DNA of 64,000 nt from CAVWSM01 sp963799425 (GCA_963799425.1 CAWCXA010000013.1:1-64000), one strand, 5' to 3'. Shown: positions 18,432 to 26,615, counted from the first letter of the stretch. Translations and numbers: made by a program. Notes: a model not told the origin generated them from the letters alone.

Positions 18432-18455
18432 GCCTGTTGCATGCACCGGTTGAGA
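18432..18455 (-). repeat. IS30 element right terminal inverted repeat
   Basis: It is the inverted partner of 17377-17400 with three mismatches. The short palindrome TGAGATCTCA (18451-18460) spans its outer edge. Confidence 0.8.
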
Positions 18456-18531
18456 TCTCAGTCAGCGGGTCGCGCGGGAGAGTCCTGTTGATCTTGTGGC
18501 AGCGGCTGGGCGAGCCCGATGTTCAGGCAGC

Positions 18532-18576
18532 AAAAGACCGAGCCGCGTCGCCGGGGGATCGCGACGCGACTCGGTC
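18532..18576 (-). terminator. Rho-independent terminator of rbpA
   Basis: On the minus strand a 16-base stem, with one G-T or mismatch position and a loop of about nine bases, is followed by TTTT. Arms are at 18561-18576 (GACCGAGTCGCGTCGC on the minus strand) and 18536-18551. It lies about 50 bases past the rbpA stop codon and separates rbpA from the IS30 element. Confidence 0.85.
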
Positions 18577-18623
18577 GGGAAGGCGGGCGCTTAATGAGGG
18601 GGGCAGCGCCGCGCCGGGTTGGA

Positions 18624-19019
18624 TCAGGCGGACTTACGCCCGCGGTGGGTCTTGGTGGTCTCCTTGAAGTGCGCGCCACCAGGCAGGGAGCCCGTGCGAA
18701 GCAGCTCGAGCCGCTCGGAGAGCAACTCCTCGAGCTCCTCGACGGAACGCCGCTCCAGGAGCATGTCCCAGTGGGTGCGCACTCTCTTGGTGGGCTTGGT
18801 GTCTGGCTTGTCGGTCGCGGCACGCAGGGACTCGGCCCCGCAACGCGGGCATTCCCAGATCGTCGGGACGTCGGCCTCTTCGGCGAACGTCATCTCGAAG
18901 TGGTGCCCGCTGGGGCACTCGTACGGGACTTGCTGGCGAGCCGCGAACTCGACGCCTCGCTCATCCTCATAGCTCGTGGCCCCGAGACGCGAGCCGCGGA
19001 GGGAGGAACGCTCGGACAT
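18624..19019 (-). CDS. rbpA: RNA polymerase-binding protein RbpA
   Basis: RbpA is an actinobacteria-specific protein that binds RNA polymerase and the group 1/2 sigma factors, stabilises open complexes and affects rifampicin sensitivity. The 131-residue product starts MSERSSLRGSRLGATSYEDE. It has the Zn-binding or beta-barrel core (VPYECPSGHHFEMTF, IWECPRCGAESL) and the sigma-interacting C-terminal helices (RTHWDMLLERRSVEELEELL, SERLELLRTG). The ATG at 19019 gives normal family length; the longer reading frame adds 30 unrelated residues. A promoter resembling the SigR/SigH class lies upstream, and a strong terminator follows. Confidence 0.95.
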   Translation of the reverse strand: MSERSSLRGSRLGATSYEDERGVEFAARQQVPYECPSGHHFEMTFAEEADVPTIWECPRCGAESLRAATDKPDTKPTKRVRTHWDMLLERRSVEELEELLSERLELLRTGSLPGGAHFKETTKTHRGRKSA

Positions 19020-19058
19020 CGTAGGAAGAACCCCTTTCGGCTTGCCGACGCTTGATGT

Positions 19059-19084
19059 AACGTACGACGGTTTGCCTATGTTCC
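19059..19084 (-). promoter_or_regulatory. SigR/SigH-like promoter upstream of rbpA
   Basis: On the minus strand GGAAC (19080-19084) is followed by exactly 18 bases and GTT (19059-19061). The consensus for the SigR/SigH oxidative-stress sigma factors is GGAA(T/C)-N18/19-GTT. In Streptomyces coelicolor rbpA is a known SigR target. The distance to the start codon is about 40 bases. Confidence 0.65.
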
Positions 19085-19176
19085 GGGTTCCGCGCCTGGA
19101 CGGCTCCATGGCGTGACGTCAGTCACGGGTCACACGTGCTCGGGGACAGCCAGCGGCAACGGCGCCTGAACTCCAG

Positions 19177-19971
19177 CTAGGACGGCGGCCAGTGGCCGCG
19201 GCCGGCGAAGACACCGCGGAGCGCCTCGAGGTCGTCGGTCATGATCCCATCGACGCCGTCGTCGAGGAGGCGGTTCATCACAGTTGTGTCATCGATGACC
19301 CATACGTGCACCGAGATGCCCAGCCGGTGGGCGGCTGCGAGGAAGTGACGGTCGACGATGCGTACGCCCCGAACGGCCAGCGGCACCTGCGCGCATGGCA
19401 CATTGCGCGGCACGAGGTGATCAAGCCGACCCGATGGCGCGAGCGCGGCCACCCGCAGCGCGGCGACCTCTCGGGGCGCGAGTCCGGTGGCGAGCCGGGG
19501 GCCTACGGCCTCCCGTACGGCGCGAACTCGGGCGTCCGAGAAGGACGCCACGCACACCCGGTCGATCGCCCTGGTGCGGCCAAGCACATCGAGCAGCGGG
19601 CCGATTGCAGGCGCGTCCTTCACGTCGACGTTGAGCCGCAGCTCCGGCCATGTCCTCAGCACTTCTTCGAGTGTCGGCACCGGCTCGCGGCCGCCGACCG
19701 TCGCTCGTGCCAGGTGTGCGTACGGGACGTCGCGCACGCGCCCCGGCTGGCCGGTCATCCGATGCAACCGCCGGTCATGGAAGGCCAGCAGCACGCCGTC
19801 GGACGTGGCGTGCACGTCGGTCTCGGCGTAGCGGTAGCCCAGGTCAACGGCGCGCTGGAACGCGGCCATGGTGTTCTCCCACTGGTGGGCTGCGCCGCCA
19901 CGGTGCGCGAAGGCGATCGGCCCGTCATTGTCGAGATAAAGCCACCGCCGCGCCGCAGACCCATCCGTCAT
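19177..19971 (-). CDS. Glycerophosphodiester phosphodiesterase
   Basis: The 264-residue enzyme hydrolyses glycerophosphodiesters to glycerol-3-phosphate and an alcohol. The TIM-barrel GDPD motifs are clear: IAFAHRGGAAHQWENTMAAF (catalytic His-Arg), YRYAETDVHATSDGVLLAFHD (metal-binding Glu-Asp and catalytic His), RLNVDVKDAPA, and the late strand ISVHVWVIDDTTVMNRLLDDG. There is no signal peptide, so it is probably cytoplasmic. The ATG at 19971 starts the conserved region; an open frame further upstream is a shadow of the exporter gene. It lies 14 bases downstream of the exporter gene and is probably co-transcribed. Confidence 0.93.
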   Translation of the reverse strand: MTDGSAARRWLYLDNDGPIAFAHRGGAAHQWENTMAAFQRAVDLGYRYAETDVHATSDGVLLAFHDRRLHRMTGQPGRVRDVPYAHLARATVGGREPVPTLEEVLRTWPELRLNVDVKDAPAIGPLLDVLGRTRAIDRVCVASFSDARVRAVREAVGPRLATGLAPREVAALRVAALAPSGRLDHLVPRNVPCAQVPLAVRGVRIVDRHFLAAAHRLGISVHVWVIDDTTVMNRLLDDGVDGIMTDDLEALRGVFAGRGHWPPS

Positions 19972-19985
19972 GCGGCAAGGATGCT

Positions 19986-21209
19986 CTAGCGGCTCAGTGC
20001 GGGCGCCTCGTTCTCGATGAATCGGTCGTCGGCGGCCCGCCAGCCGGCAACCAGCTGGATCGCGAGGATCACGAAGAGCCCGCCGATGGGCACGGTCCAT
20101 CCCCCGGTCGCCGAGTGCAGCACGCCGAAGAGGAAGGGACCGGTGCCAGCGAGCAGGTATCCGACGCTCTGCACGAACGCGGAAAGCGCTGCGGTCGCAG
20201 ACGCCGTACGGGTCCGCAGCCCGATCATCGTCAGGGCCAACGGGAACGACGCGCTGCCCAGCCCGATCAGCACTGCCCAGACCCAGGCGGCCGTACCACC
20301 GGGGGACACGAGCAGGCCGGCGTAGCCGGCGGCGTAGATCGCCACGAGGGCGACCACATAGGGGCGTTGGTTCCTCAGCCGGAACGCCAACCTGGGCACC
20401 ACGAGCGAGGTGGGGATGGAGATGGCCGACAGCAGAGCCAGGGTCCAGCCGGCCCGCTGAGCGCTCATCCCGCTGTCCTGCCACAGGGTGGCGAACCAGC
20501 CGAACGAGACATAGGCCTGCAGTGACTGGGTCCCGAAGAACACCGCGAGCGCCCACGCCGTGCGACTGCGCGTCACGGCGGACAGCCGGACATCGTCGCG
20601 GCCCTCGACGGACGTCGATGGGCGGCGGAGCAGGAGGAGCCACGGCACGAGGGCGATGGCCGCGAAGGCTGCCCACACCCCGAGACCGGCCCGCCAGCTG
20701 CCGCCGGCGAGGTCGTCCACCGGCACCGTGAACGCTGCTGCCGCCGTCGCGCCCAGCGCGAGAGCCGTCGTGTAGAGCGCCGTCATGGATCCGATGCGGT
20801 TCGGGAAATGGTGCTTGATGACGGCCGGGATGAGGACGTTGCCGATTGCGGCGCCGGCCAGTGCGATCGTGCTCCCCACCAGGAACGGCACCGGGCTGCT
20901 GATAAGCACCCGGGACAGGCTGCCGACGACAACAGCGGCCAGTGAGCCGGCGAGCACTGCGGACTCCCCGAAACGGCGAGCGAGGATGGGCGTCAATGAG
21001 CCGAATGCGGCGAAGCAGAGCACGGGCAGGGTGGTGAGCAACCCGGACTCCGCACCGCTCAGCGGCAGGGCAGCCCGCAGCTCGTCGAGCAGCGCGCCCG
21101 CGCTGATGACCGCCGTGCGCAGGTTGAGCGAAGCGAGGAGCACTCCGACAAGCACCAGCGCGGTCGCGGATCTGTTGCGGATGCCAACGGGCGGCAGTGA
21201 TGTCGTGGT
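19986..21209 (-). CDS. MFS transporter, CynX/NimT-like
   Basis: This is a 12-helix major facilitator. The opening LVLVGVLLASLNLRTAVISA, then GLLTTLPVLCFAAFGSLTPILARRFG, identifies the CynX/NimT branch (cyanate or 2-nitroimidazole transporters); the real substrate is unknown. The start is uncertain: no ATG or GTG fits well. I chose TTG at 21209 because GAGG precedes it by a few bases; another TTG lies at 21251. It is divergent from a GntR regulator gene, which is its likely regulator, and is followed closely by the glycerophosphodiesterase gene. Confidence 0.85.
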   Translation of the reverse strand, partial: TTTSLPPVGIRNRSATALVLVGVLLASLNLRTAVISAGALLDELRAALPLSGAESGLLTTLPVLCFAAFGSLTPILARRFGESAVLAGSLAAVVVGSLSRVLISSPVPFLVGSTIALAGAAIGNVLIPAVIKHHFPNRIGSMTALYTTALALGATAAAAFTVPVDDLAGGSWRAGLGVWAAFAAIALVPWLLLLRRPSTSVEGRDDVRLSAVTRSRTAWALAVFFGTQSLQAYVSFGWFATLWQDSGMSAQRAGWTLALLSAISIPTSLVVPRLAFRLRNQRPYVVALVAIYAAGYAGLLVSPGGTAAWVWAVLIGLGSASFPLALTMIGLRTRTASATAALSAFVQSVGYLLAGTGPFLFGVLHSATGGWTVPIGGLFVILAIQLVAGWRAADDRFIENEAPALSR

Positions 21210-21251
21210 CAAACGTGCCTCGCAGGTCGATCGGGCGCCCTTGCCTCGCAA

Positions 21252-21317
21252 GTCAGCCGGTCATAGGATGAATTTGATTCTAGTGTACGCGCGACGATCA
21301 GGGGAGGTGGAGGGTCA
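21252..21317. promoter_or_regulatory. Divergent promoter region between the MFS exporter and GntR genes
   Basis: The interval holds the small palindrome GAATTTGATTC at about 21270-21280 (arms GAAT and ATTC) and a TAGTGT hexamer just after it. A strong ribosome binding site (GGGGAGGTGGAGGG) precedes the GntR ATG. The palindrome is a candidate operator for the GntR protein; that assignment is inference. Confidence 0.4.
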
Positions 21318-22001
21318 ATGACGAACCAGCCGCTGCAGCCCACCCAGCGCTCGGCGCTGGTCGACCAGGTGATCACGCAGCTGCGGACCAAGATCACGTC
21401 GGGGGAGTGGGGAGTGGGGGAGAAGGTCCCGACCGAGCCCGAGCTGGTGGCCGCGCTGGGCGTCGGACGCAACACAGTGCGCGAGGCAGTGCGGGCGCTG
21501 GCTCACGCCGGACTCCTCGATATCCGGCAGGGATCCGGGACTTACGTTCGAGCTGCCAGTGAGATGTCAGGCGCAGTGTCGCGGCGGGTGGCGGCGGCCG
21601 CCGTGCGCGAGGTGTTCGAGGTGCGTCGCGGGCTGGAGCACCAGGCGGCCCGGCTCGCGGCGATGCGGCGTACGGCCGAGGATCTCGCGGCGTTGGACGA
21701 AGCGCTGGACGCCCGTGATGCGGCCTGGCGCAGCGGCGACATCGCCGCATTCGTCGAGGCCGACACGGTCTTCCACACGGTGGTCGTAAGTGCGGCCCAC
21801 AACGCGCTGCTCGACGACCTCTACGACGACCTCGGCGCGGCTGTGCGCGACGCGTTGGCGCGCGACCTCGACGAGCGGCTCGACGCCCACTACGTCGACC
21901 ATCGCGCGCTCGTGGAAGCAATTCGCCGGCAGGACGCGGATCGAGCGGGCCGGGAGGCGACCTTCTTCCTCGACGAGACGATCGAGCGCCGCCAGCGCTG
22001 A
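21318..22001 (+). CDS. GntR/FadR-family transcriptional regulator
   Basis: The 227-residue protein has the N-terminal winged helix of GntR (LVDQVITQLRTKITSGEWGV, VPTEPELVAALGVGRNTVRE, IRQGSGTYVRA) and a C-terminal FCD effector domain (VREVFEVRRGLEHQAARLAA, DTVFHTVVVSAAHNALL, DHRALVEAIRRQDA). FCD regulators usually bind organic acids through a metal-binding His/Asp set. Its divergent partner, the CynX-like exporter, is the probable target. A short hairpin (GAGACC...GGTCTC, 22000-22023) lies between its stop and the stop of the converging gene. Confidence 0.92.
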   Translation: MTNQPLQPTQRSALVDQVITQLRTKITSGEWGVGEKVPTEPELVAALGVGRNTVREAVRALAHAGLLDIRQGSGTYVRAASEMSGAVSRRVAAAAVREVFEVRRGLEHQAARLAAMRRTAEDLAALDEALDARDAAWRSGDIAAFVEADTVFHTVVVSAAHNALLDDLYDDLGAAVRDALARDLDERLDAHYVDHRALVEAIRRQDADRAGREATFFLDETIERRQR

Positions 22002-22014
22002 GACCGCCCGAGGC

Positions 22015-22848
22015 TCAGGTCTCCGACTCGACAGGGCCGTCCCGACCGGCGACGAGCTCTCCGCAGCTCGTCTCCTGGGCTGTGGTGACGACCGGATCGT
22101 CTGCGGCTGCGCCCTCTGCTACGACGGTTGTCTCACCGTTTCGGGCCTGGCGGGCCCCGTCGGTCAGCTCGATGAAAGTCCGCTCGACGGTGTAGGTCTC
22201 GCCGATCGCCATTGCGTTCAGTCCGGCCAGCTGGAGAGTGCCGTTGACGTCAGTGCACCCGACGCCCGTGCCGAAACCCGTGAATCCCTTGTCGAAGGTA
22301 TAGGGAGCGCCTTCGGCGTTCTGTGTGACGGTGACCGCGCAGTCGACCAGCGAATAGAGCAGCACCTCGCGGCCCACATCGACGAGAGCGATCGGGTCAT
22401 CGTCGTCACCGACGATGTTCACGATGGCCGCGGCCGGGAGCGGGCTGTCCGAGTCAATGGTGTGGGAGAACGTGGCCCCAGATGCTGTGGTAACGCCGAA
22501 GGTTCGCCCGGCGCCACCGGTTATCCAAGCCATGTCATTGCGGCCGTCGCCGTCGACATCCACGATGTCCGCTGTGTCAGCCCCGGCCGGAGTTTGCTCG
22601 CTTGTCGGGGCGCACCCGGCGGATGGCGGAGTCGTCGTCTGCTGCGTCGCTGTCGGTGACGGAGCGGCCGATGGTGATGCTGTTGCCTCGCCTGAATCGT
22701 TGTCGTCCGAGTCGCGATCAATGGTCCAGACGATCAGCACGGCGATGAGTACGGCGCCCAGCGCGATGGCAGCCCACATCCAACCGCGGCTCGACGAACC
22801 ACCAGGCGTGGGTCCCGACGGCTCGGCGGGCTCTGTGGGCTCGGTCAT
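22015..22848 (-). CDS. Membrane-anchored extracellular protein with an FG-GAP-like repeat
   Basis: I do not recognise a named family for the whole protein. Residues ~22-45 form one membrane helix (GWMWAAIALGAVLIAVLIVW) after a Pro/Glu-rich cytoplasmic N-terminus. A Thr/Ser/Pro-rich linker (TASPSAAPSPTATQQTTTPP) leads to an outside domain of about 190 residues. One calcium-binding, VCBS/FG-GAP-type loop is visible (DIVDVDGDGRNDMAWITGG), and four cysteines could form two disulfides. A surface-binding role is possible but unproven. The second ATG (22848) has CAGG upstream and is preferred to the ATG two codons earlier. Confidence 0.7.
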   Translation of the reverse strand: MTEPTEPAEPSGPTPGGSSSRGWMWAAIALGAVLIAVLIVWTIDRDSDDNDSGEATASPSAAPSPTATQQTTTPPSAGCAPTSEQTPAGADTADIVDVDGDGRNDMAWITGGAGRTFGVTTASGATFSHTIDSDSPLPAAAIVNIVGDDDDPIALVDVGREVLLYSLVDCAVTVTQNAEGAPYTFDKGFTGFGTGVGCTDVNGTLQLAGLNAMAIGETYTVERTFIELTDGARQARNGETTVVAEGAAADDPVVTTAQETSCGELVAGRDGPVESET

Positions 22849-22983
22849 GGCCATACCTGATCATCCGCAGCGACCGCCCGCACCTTGTGGTTGCTGGTGC
22901 GGGCGGTGGACGCGACGACTGCAGAGGCATTGCGCGCCGCGCGGTCCACAGGTAACGAGACGTGTCCTCGTGGGACGGTGCGA

Positions 22984-25146
22984 TCACACGTGTTCGCGGA
23001 CGCGCTCGTGGTCGGGCTCACCTGGCAGCTCCGGGGTTGTGCCGCGGTCGAGCTTGCTCGGCCACCAGATCTTTCCACCCAGATCGAGGTTGAGCGCGGT
23101 GACAAGCACCGACCGGACGATCATGGTGTCGAGCAGGACACCGAGCGCGACCGCGACGCCGAGCTCGGCGAGGAACACCAGCGGCAGCGAGCCGAGGACG
23201 AGGAACGTCGCCGCGAGTACGAGGCCGGCGGAGGTGATCACGCCGCCGGTCGACGACAGTGCGATCAGCGAGCCCTTCCGGGTGCCGTGGTTGACGGTCT
23301 CCTCCCGGACCCGAGTCATCAGGAAGATGTTGTAGTCGATGCCCAGCGCCACGAGGAACACGAAGGCGAACAAAGGAAAGCCGGGGTCGGATCCGGCGAA
23401 GCCGAAGACGTACTCAAACAGCAGCGCCGAGATGCCCAGGGCTGCGCCGAACGAGAGCACCACGGTCGCGATCAGCAGGACCGGGGCCAGCACCGCGCGG
23501 AGCAGGGCCAGCAGGATCAGGAACACCACGAGCAGGACCAGCGGGATGATCACGAGGTTGTCCCGGCTGGACGCGATCTTGGTGTCGAGGTAGAACGCCG
23601 ATCCGCCACCGACGATCGCGTTCGCGTCGTCGACGTCGTGGACCGCATCGCGCGCGCCCTCGACGATGTCGAAAGCGTTCTGCGAGGAGATGTCCGCGGC
23701 GATGGTTGCCTCGAAGTAGGCGCGCCCGTTACCGATCGGCGTGGCCGACTCCGGCTCACCGACTCCCTCGACCCCGGCGACCGCGTCGCGCGCCGCGTCG
23801 ATCCGGTCTTCGTCGGCAACCACCTGGATCGTGTTGGACGCGTCCTGAAGACCGTGCTCGACAAGGACTTTCTGACCCGTGACCGAGTCAAACTCCTTGG
23901 TGTAGGTCTCCTCGGTCGAGAGGCCGCCGGTGTCGAGCCGAAACAGGCCGAGGCAGGCGACCAGAAGGATGCCCGCGGTGACGACCCAGACGGTCCGCGG
24001 ACGCGGCGCGATCGCGTTGCCCACCTTCGCCCACACGCCGGTGCTGGTCGGCTCGTGCGAGCCGAACACTGGCCGCGCGGGCCAGAAGATCCAGCGTCCA
24101 CAGATGACCAGCAGGGCGGGCAGCAGGGTCACCATCACGAAGAAGGTGGCCGCGATGCCGACCGCGATGACCGGACCGAGGCCGGCCGTGGAGTTCAGGT
24201 CGGCTACGACCAGGCAGAGCATGCCGATGCATACGGTCGCGGCGCTGGCGAGGATCGCTGGGGCTGCCCGGTGCAGTGCGAACGCCATCGCCTCGTGCCG
24301 GTCCTCATGTCGGCGCAATTCCTCGCGGTAACGGGCAACGAGCAGCAGCGCGTAGTCGGTGCCGGCGCCGATCACGAGAATGCTGAGGATGGCCTGACTC
24401 TGGCCGTTTACGGTGAGATCGGCGTACCTCGCCAGCAGGTAGACGATGCCCGTCGCGATGAAGTTGGCGAAGGCCGCGCAGAGGACGGGCAGGATCCACA
24501 GCACCGGGCTGCGGTAGGTGAGCAGCAGAATGACGACGACCACAGCGACAGTGGCGAGGATCAGGTTGGTGTCGATGCCCTCGAAGGACTCGGCCGCATC
24601 GGCGGCCTGGCCGCCGAAGCCGGCAAGGTGTACCGAGACGCCGTCCACTCCGGCGATGTCGCGGATCTCGTCGGCAGCCTCGGGGACGTCGGTCCAGCCC
24701 TCGTCGCCAAAGTTGAGGACCAGGTAGAGGTAGGCGGCCTCTCCGTCCTCCGACAACAGTTGCTGCGGAAGGTTCAACTGCTCAGCGCCGTTCGGCGAAA
24801 GCACGTCGGGGGAGCCGTCGGCGTCCTCGTCGGTGACGCCGCCGACCTCGGAGCCGATCTCGGCCGCCTGCTCGTCCATCGCGGCCAGGTCGGTCTCGGT
24901 CAGGCCGCCGTCGCGGTCGTAGACGACCAGGGTCGGGATGTCGTTGGGGTCGATGGTCTCGGACAGTTCGTCGAGCACCTTCGTCGCCTCGGCGGAGGCA
25001 GGGAGCCACGACGACGCCTCGTTGTTCTGCACGTCGACGAGCTTGGAGCTCAGCGGAGCGAGCAGGAACGCGAGTAGGACGACCGCCGCGGCGACGATCC
25101 ACTTGCTGACGGGGCCGGTGAGCTTTCCGGCGATCTGACGATGCAT
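22984..25146 (-). CDS. MMPL family RND transporter
   Basis: This is a 720-residue exporter of the MMPL/ActII-3 type with 11-12 membrane helices. It has two periplasmic domains, after the first helix and after the seventh. Motifs typical of the family are SILVIGAGTDYALLLVARYREELRRH and FVFLVALGIDYNIFLMTRVREE; the Asp-Tyr pair in each is the proton-relay signature. MMPL proteins export lipids, siderophores or drugs. The promoter upstream contains one of four shared GGATTCGAGAAGCA elements, so it belongs to the AraC-linked regulon. A related but clearly different MMPL gene lies about 7 kb to the right. Confidence 0.92.
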   Translation of the reverse strand: MHRQIAGKLTGPVSKWIVAAAVVLLAFLLAPLSSKLVDVQNNEASSWLPASAEATKVLDELSETIDPNDIPTLVVYDRDGGLTETDLAAMDEQAAEIGSEVGGVTDEDADGSPDVLSPNGAEQLNLPQQLLSEDGEAAYLYLVLNFGDEGWTDVPEAADEIRDIAGVDGVSVHLAGFGGQAADAAESFEGIDTNLILATVAVVVVILLLTYRSPVLWILPVLCAAFANFIATGIVYLLARYADLTVNGQSQAILSILVIGAGTDYALLLVARYREELRRHEDRHEAMAFALHRAAPAILASAATVCIGMLCLVVADLNSTAGLGPVIAVGIAATFFVMVTLLPALLVICGRWIFWPARPVFGSHEPTSTGVWAKVGNAIAPRPRTVWVVTAGILLVACLGLFRLDTGGLSTEETYTKEFDSVTGQKVLVEHGLQDASNTIQVVADEDRIDAARDAVAGVEGVGEPESATPIGNGRAYFEATIAADISSQNAFDIVEGARDAVHDVDDANAIVGGGSAFYLDTKIASSRDNLVIIPLVLLVVFLILLALLRAVLAPVLLIATVVLSFGAALGISALLFEYVFGFAGSDPGFPLFAFVFLVALGIDYNIFLMTRVREETVNHGTRKGSLIALSSTGGVITSAGLVLAATFLVLGSLPLVFLAELGVAVALGVLLDTMIVRSVLVTALNLDLGGKIWWPSKLDRGTTPELPGEPDHERVREHV

Positions 25147-25182
25147 CAGGGGAGCCTCTCTGGGACCACGGAGTTGGCGGTC

Positions 25183-25221
25183 ACGCTAGGAGCGGCTCGG
25201 GCACCGATGCTTCTCGAATCC
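25183..25221 (-). promoter_or_regulatory. AraC-linked promoter module, copy for the MMPL gene
   Basis: On the minus strand GGATTCGAGAAGCA (25208-25221) is followed by 19 bases and TAGCGT (25183-25188). The spacer includes CGAGCCGC. The transcription start would lie about 30 bases before the MMPL ATG. The motif forms an inverted repeat with the rightward copy at 25232, making a nearly perfect 17-base palindrome. Confidence 0.75.
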
Positions 25222-25249
25222 TGACCGATCAGGAATCGAGAAGCACTGG
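25204..25249. repeat. Large inverted repeat between the MMPL and MFS genes
   Basis: Arms TGCTTCTCGAATCCTGA (25208-25224) and TCAGGAATCGAGAAGCA (25229-25245) are complementary with one mismatch, around a 4-base centre. The arms are two head-to-head operator copies, not a terminator: each sits 19 bases from a -10 hexamer facing outward. Confidence 0.8.
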
Positions 25250-25270
25250 TCGCCGGGCCGAACATAACGT
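25232..25270 (+). promoter_or_regulatory. AraC-linked promoter module, copy for the MFS gene
   Basis: GGAATCGAGAAGCA (25232-25245), a 19-base spacer, then TAACGT (25265-25270). Seven bases later is the ATG of a 10-codon mini-ORF that precedes the MFS gene. Confidence 0.75.
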
Positions 25271-25277
25271 GCAAGCC

Positions 25278-25310
25278 ATGGACGTCACGACTCACGCGCG
25301 CCCCTCTTGA
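25278..25310 (+). CDS. Leaderless 10-codon upstream mini-ORF (MDVTTHARPS)
   Basis: ATG follows TAACGT by seven bases, the spacing of leaderless mRNAs elsewhere in this window. The reading frame encodes MDVTTHARPS and stops at TGA, 10 bases before the MFS ATG. GAGG (25309-25312) overlaps this stop codon and serves as the ribosome binding site for the MFS gene. Terminating ribosomes could therefore reinitiate on the transporter. It could instead simply be untranslated leader. Confidence 0.45.
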   Translation: MDVTTHARPS

Positions 25311-25320
25311 GGTGGCCTTG

Positions 25321-26589
25321 ATGCATCAACGCCTGCTGCCCGCCGCCTACCGGCCATTGCTCGCCAACCGGATGTTCCGACGACTCATCCTCGGCTTCGG
25401 TGTCTCGTACCTCGGGGACGGGATGAGTTTTGTCGCGGTCGCGTGGCTGGCCATCGAGCTCGCACCGCAGGCGACCGCCGGGCTGTGGGTCGGCGGCGCG
25501 GTGGCTGCGTACACGTTGCCGGGCGTGGTCGGCACGCTGGTGTTCGGTCGCCGCCTGCGCCGCGTTCCGGCGAGGCGGCTGCTGCTGGCCGACAACGTGG
25601 TGCGCGGAGTGTTCCTCGGCGCCGCGACGCTCGCCTGGCTCGGCGGGCTACTTACGCTGCCGCTGTACGTCGTGCTGCTCGCGGTCTCGTCGCTGCTGCA
25701 CGCGTGGGGCAGTGCAGGCAAGTACACCCTGCTGTCCGAGCTACTGCCCGAGGAGCAGCGGCTCGCTGCCAACACCCTCGTCAGCTCGCTGAACTTCGCC
25801 GCCATGATCGCCGGCCCCGCGATCGCCGGCGTGCTCGTGACGTACGTCAGTTCCGCACTCGTCCTCGGCTTGGATGCGCTCACGTTCGTGTTCCTCGCCA
25901 CGCTCGTCGCACGCACCCGGCTCCCGGAGCCAAGGCACGCTTCCTCAGTCGACAAGGCGGCGGCGCGCGGCGGTTTTGCGCTGCTGCGTGCGCGTCCCGA
26001 GTTGCTTGGGCTGCTGACGCTCACCTGGTTCTTCAACCTGCTCTACGGACCGGTCGAGGTTGCGCTGCCGCTGCATGTGTCCGACGACCTTCACGCGCCG
26101 GGCACACTGCTCGGCGTTTACTGGACCCTGTTCGGTGTCGGCGCAGTGCTCGGCGGGTTGGCGGTCGGCGCGCTGCGGCAGCTGTCGGTGTGGCCGGTGA
26201 CGGTTGGCATCGTGATCGCTTGGGGGCTTTCGCTGCTGCCATTCGGGTTCGACGTGCCGACACCGGTCACCGTCGCGTGCTTCATGCTCGGCGGCGCGAT
26301 CTACGGACCGTTCGTACCGCTCTCAGTAACGCTGTTGCAGGCGAAGTCGCCCCCTCAGCACCTGGCCACGATGCTCGCAGCCTGGAGCGCGACGCTGCTC
26401 ACAGCGTCGCCGCTCGGCGCGGCCATCGGCGGACCGCTCACCACGGCTCTGGGCCCGCGAGCGACGCTCGGCGGCTCGGGGCTCGCCACCGTGACGCTAG
26501 GCGGCCTCGCGTGCGCCCTGCTGCTGGCCCGGCGCGGGGATCCGATCAGGAATCGAGAAGCACCGGCCAACGAGCCGCAGCTAGCGTGA
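25321..26589 (+). CDS. MFS transporter (EntS/TetV-like multidrug exporter)
   Basis: This 422-residue major facilitator has about 12 helices and an N-terminal stretch typical of EntS/Tap-like exporters (PLLANRMFRRLILGFGVSYL, GDGMSFVAVAWLAIEL). Such exporters move drugs or siderophores out of the cell. I chose ATG 25321 (GAGG eight bases upstream) over a GTG three codons earlier. The last ~15 residues (RNREAPANEPQLA) are encoded by an embedded promoter module for the AraC gene and are nearly identical to the tail of the AraC protein, so they are unlikely to matter for transport. Confidence 0.88.
   Translation: MHQRLLPAAYRPLLANRMFRRLILGFGVSYLGDGMSFVAVAWLAIELAPQATAGLWVGGAVAAYTLPGVVGTLVFGRRLRRVPARRLLLADNVVRGVFLGAATLAWLGGLLTLPLYVVLLAVSSLLHAWGSAGKYTLLSELLPEEQRLAANTLVSSLNFAAMIAGPAIAGVLVTYVSSALVLGLDALTFVFLATLVARTRLPEPRHASSVDKAAARGGFALLRARPELLGLLTLTWFFNLLYGPVEVALPLHVSDDLHAPGTLLGVYWTLFGVGAVLGGLAVGALRQLSVWPVTVGIVIAWGLSLLPFGFDVPTPVTVACFMLGGAIYGPFVPLSVTLLQAKSPPQHLATMLAAWSATLLTASPLGAAIGGPLTTALGPRATLGGSGLATVTLGGLACALLLARRGDPIRNREAPANEPQLA
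26549..26587 (+). promoter_or_regulatory. AraC-linked promoter module, copy for the AraC gene
   Basis: GGAATCGAGAAGCA (26549-26562), 19 bases, then TAGCGT (26582-26587). It lies inside the 3' end of the MFS gene and the -10 overlaps its stop. About 25 bases beyond, GGAAGGGA precedes an in-frame ATG (26616) for the AraC gene. Confidence 0.7.
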
Positions 26590-26615
26590 TCACGAGACGT
26601 GTGGAAGGGAACGAG

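Larger units (their letters stand above)
17377..18455. mobile_element. IS30-family insertion sequence, complete
   Basis: The element spans 1,079 bases and carries one transposase gene. The ends are 24-base imperfect inverted repeats: left end 17377-17400 and right end 18432-18455, with three mismatches. The transposase stop codon lies inside the left repeat. I could not identify a clear target-site duplication. The insertion falls between the GNAT and rbpA genes and does not visibly break a coding region. Confidence 0.85.

Noticed and set aside
17360..18470. Target-site duplication flanking the IS30 element
   Set aside because: I compared bases outside both inverted repeats and found no convincing 2-3 base direct repeat at the most likely borders.
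25208..25245. Reading the large palindrome as a transcription terminator
   Set aside because: It sits between divergent starts, lacks a T-run, and both arms are copies of the motif found singly at two other promoters.
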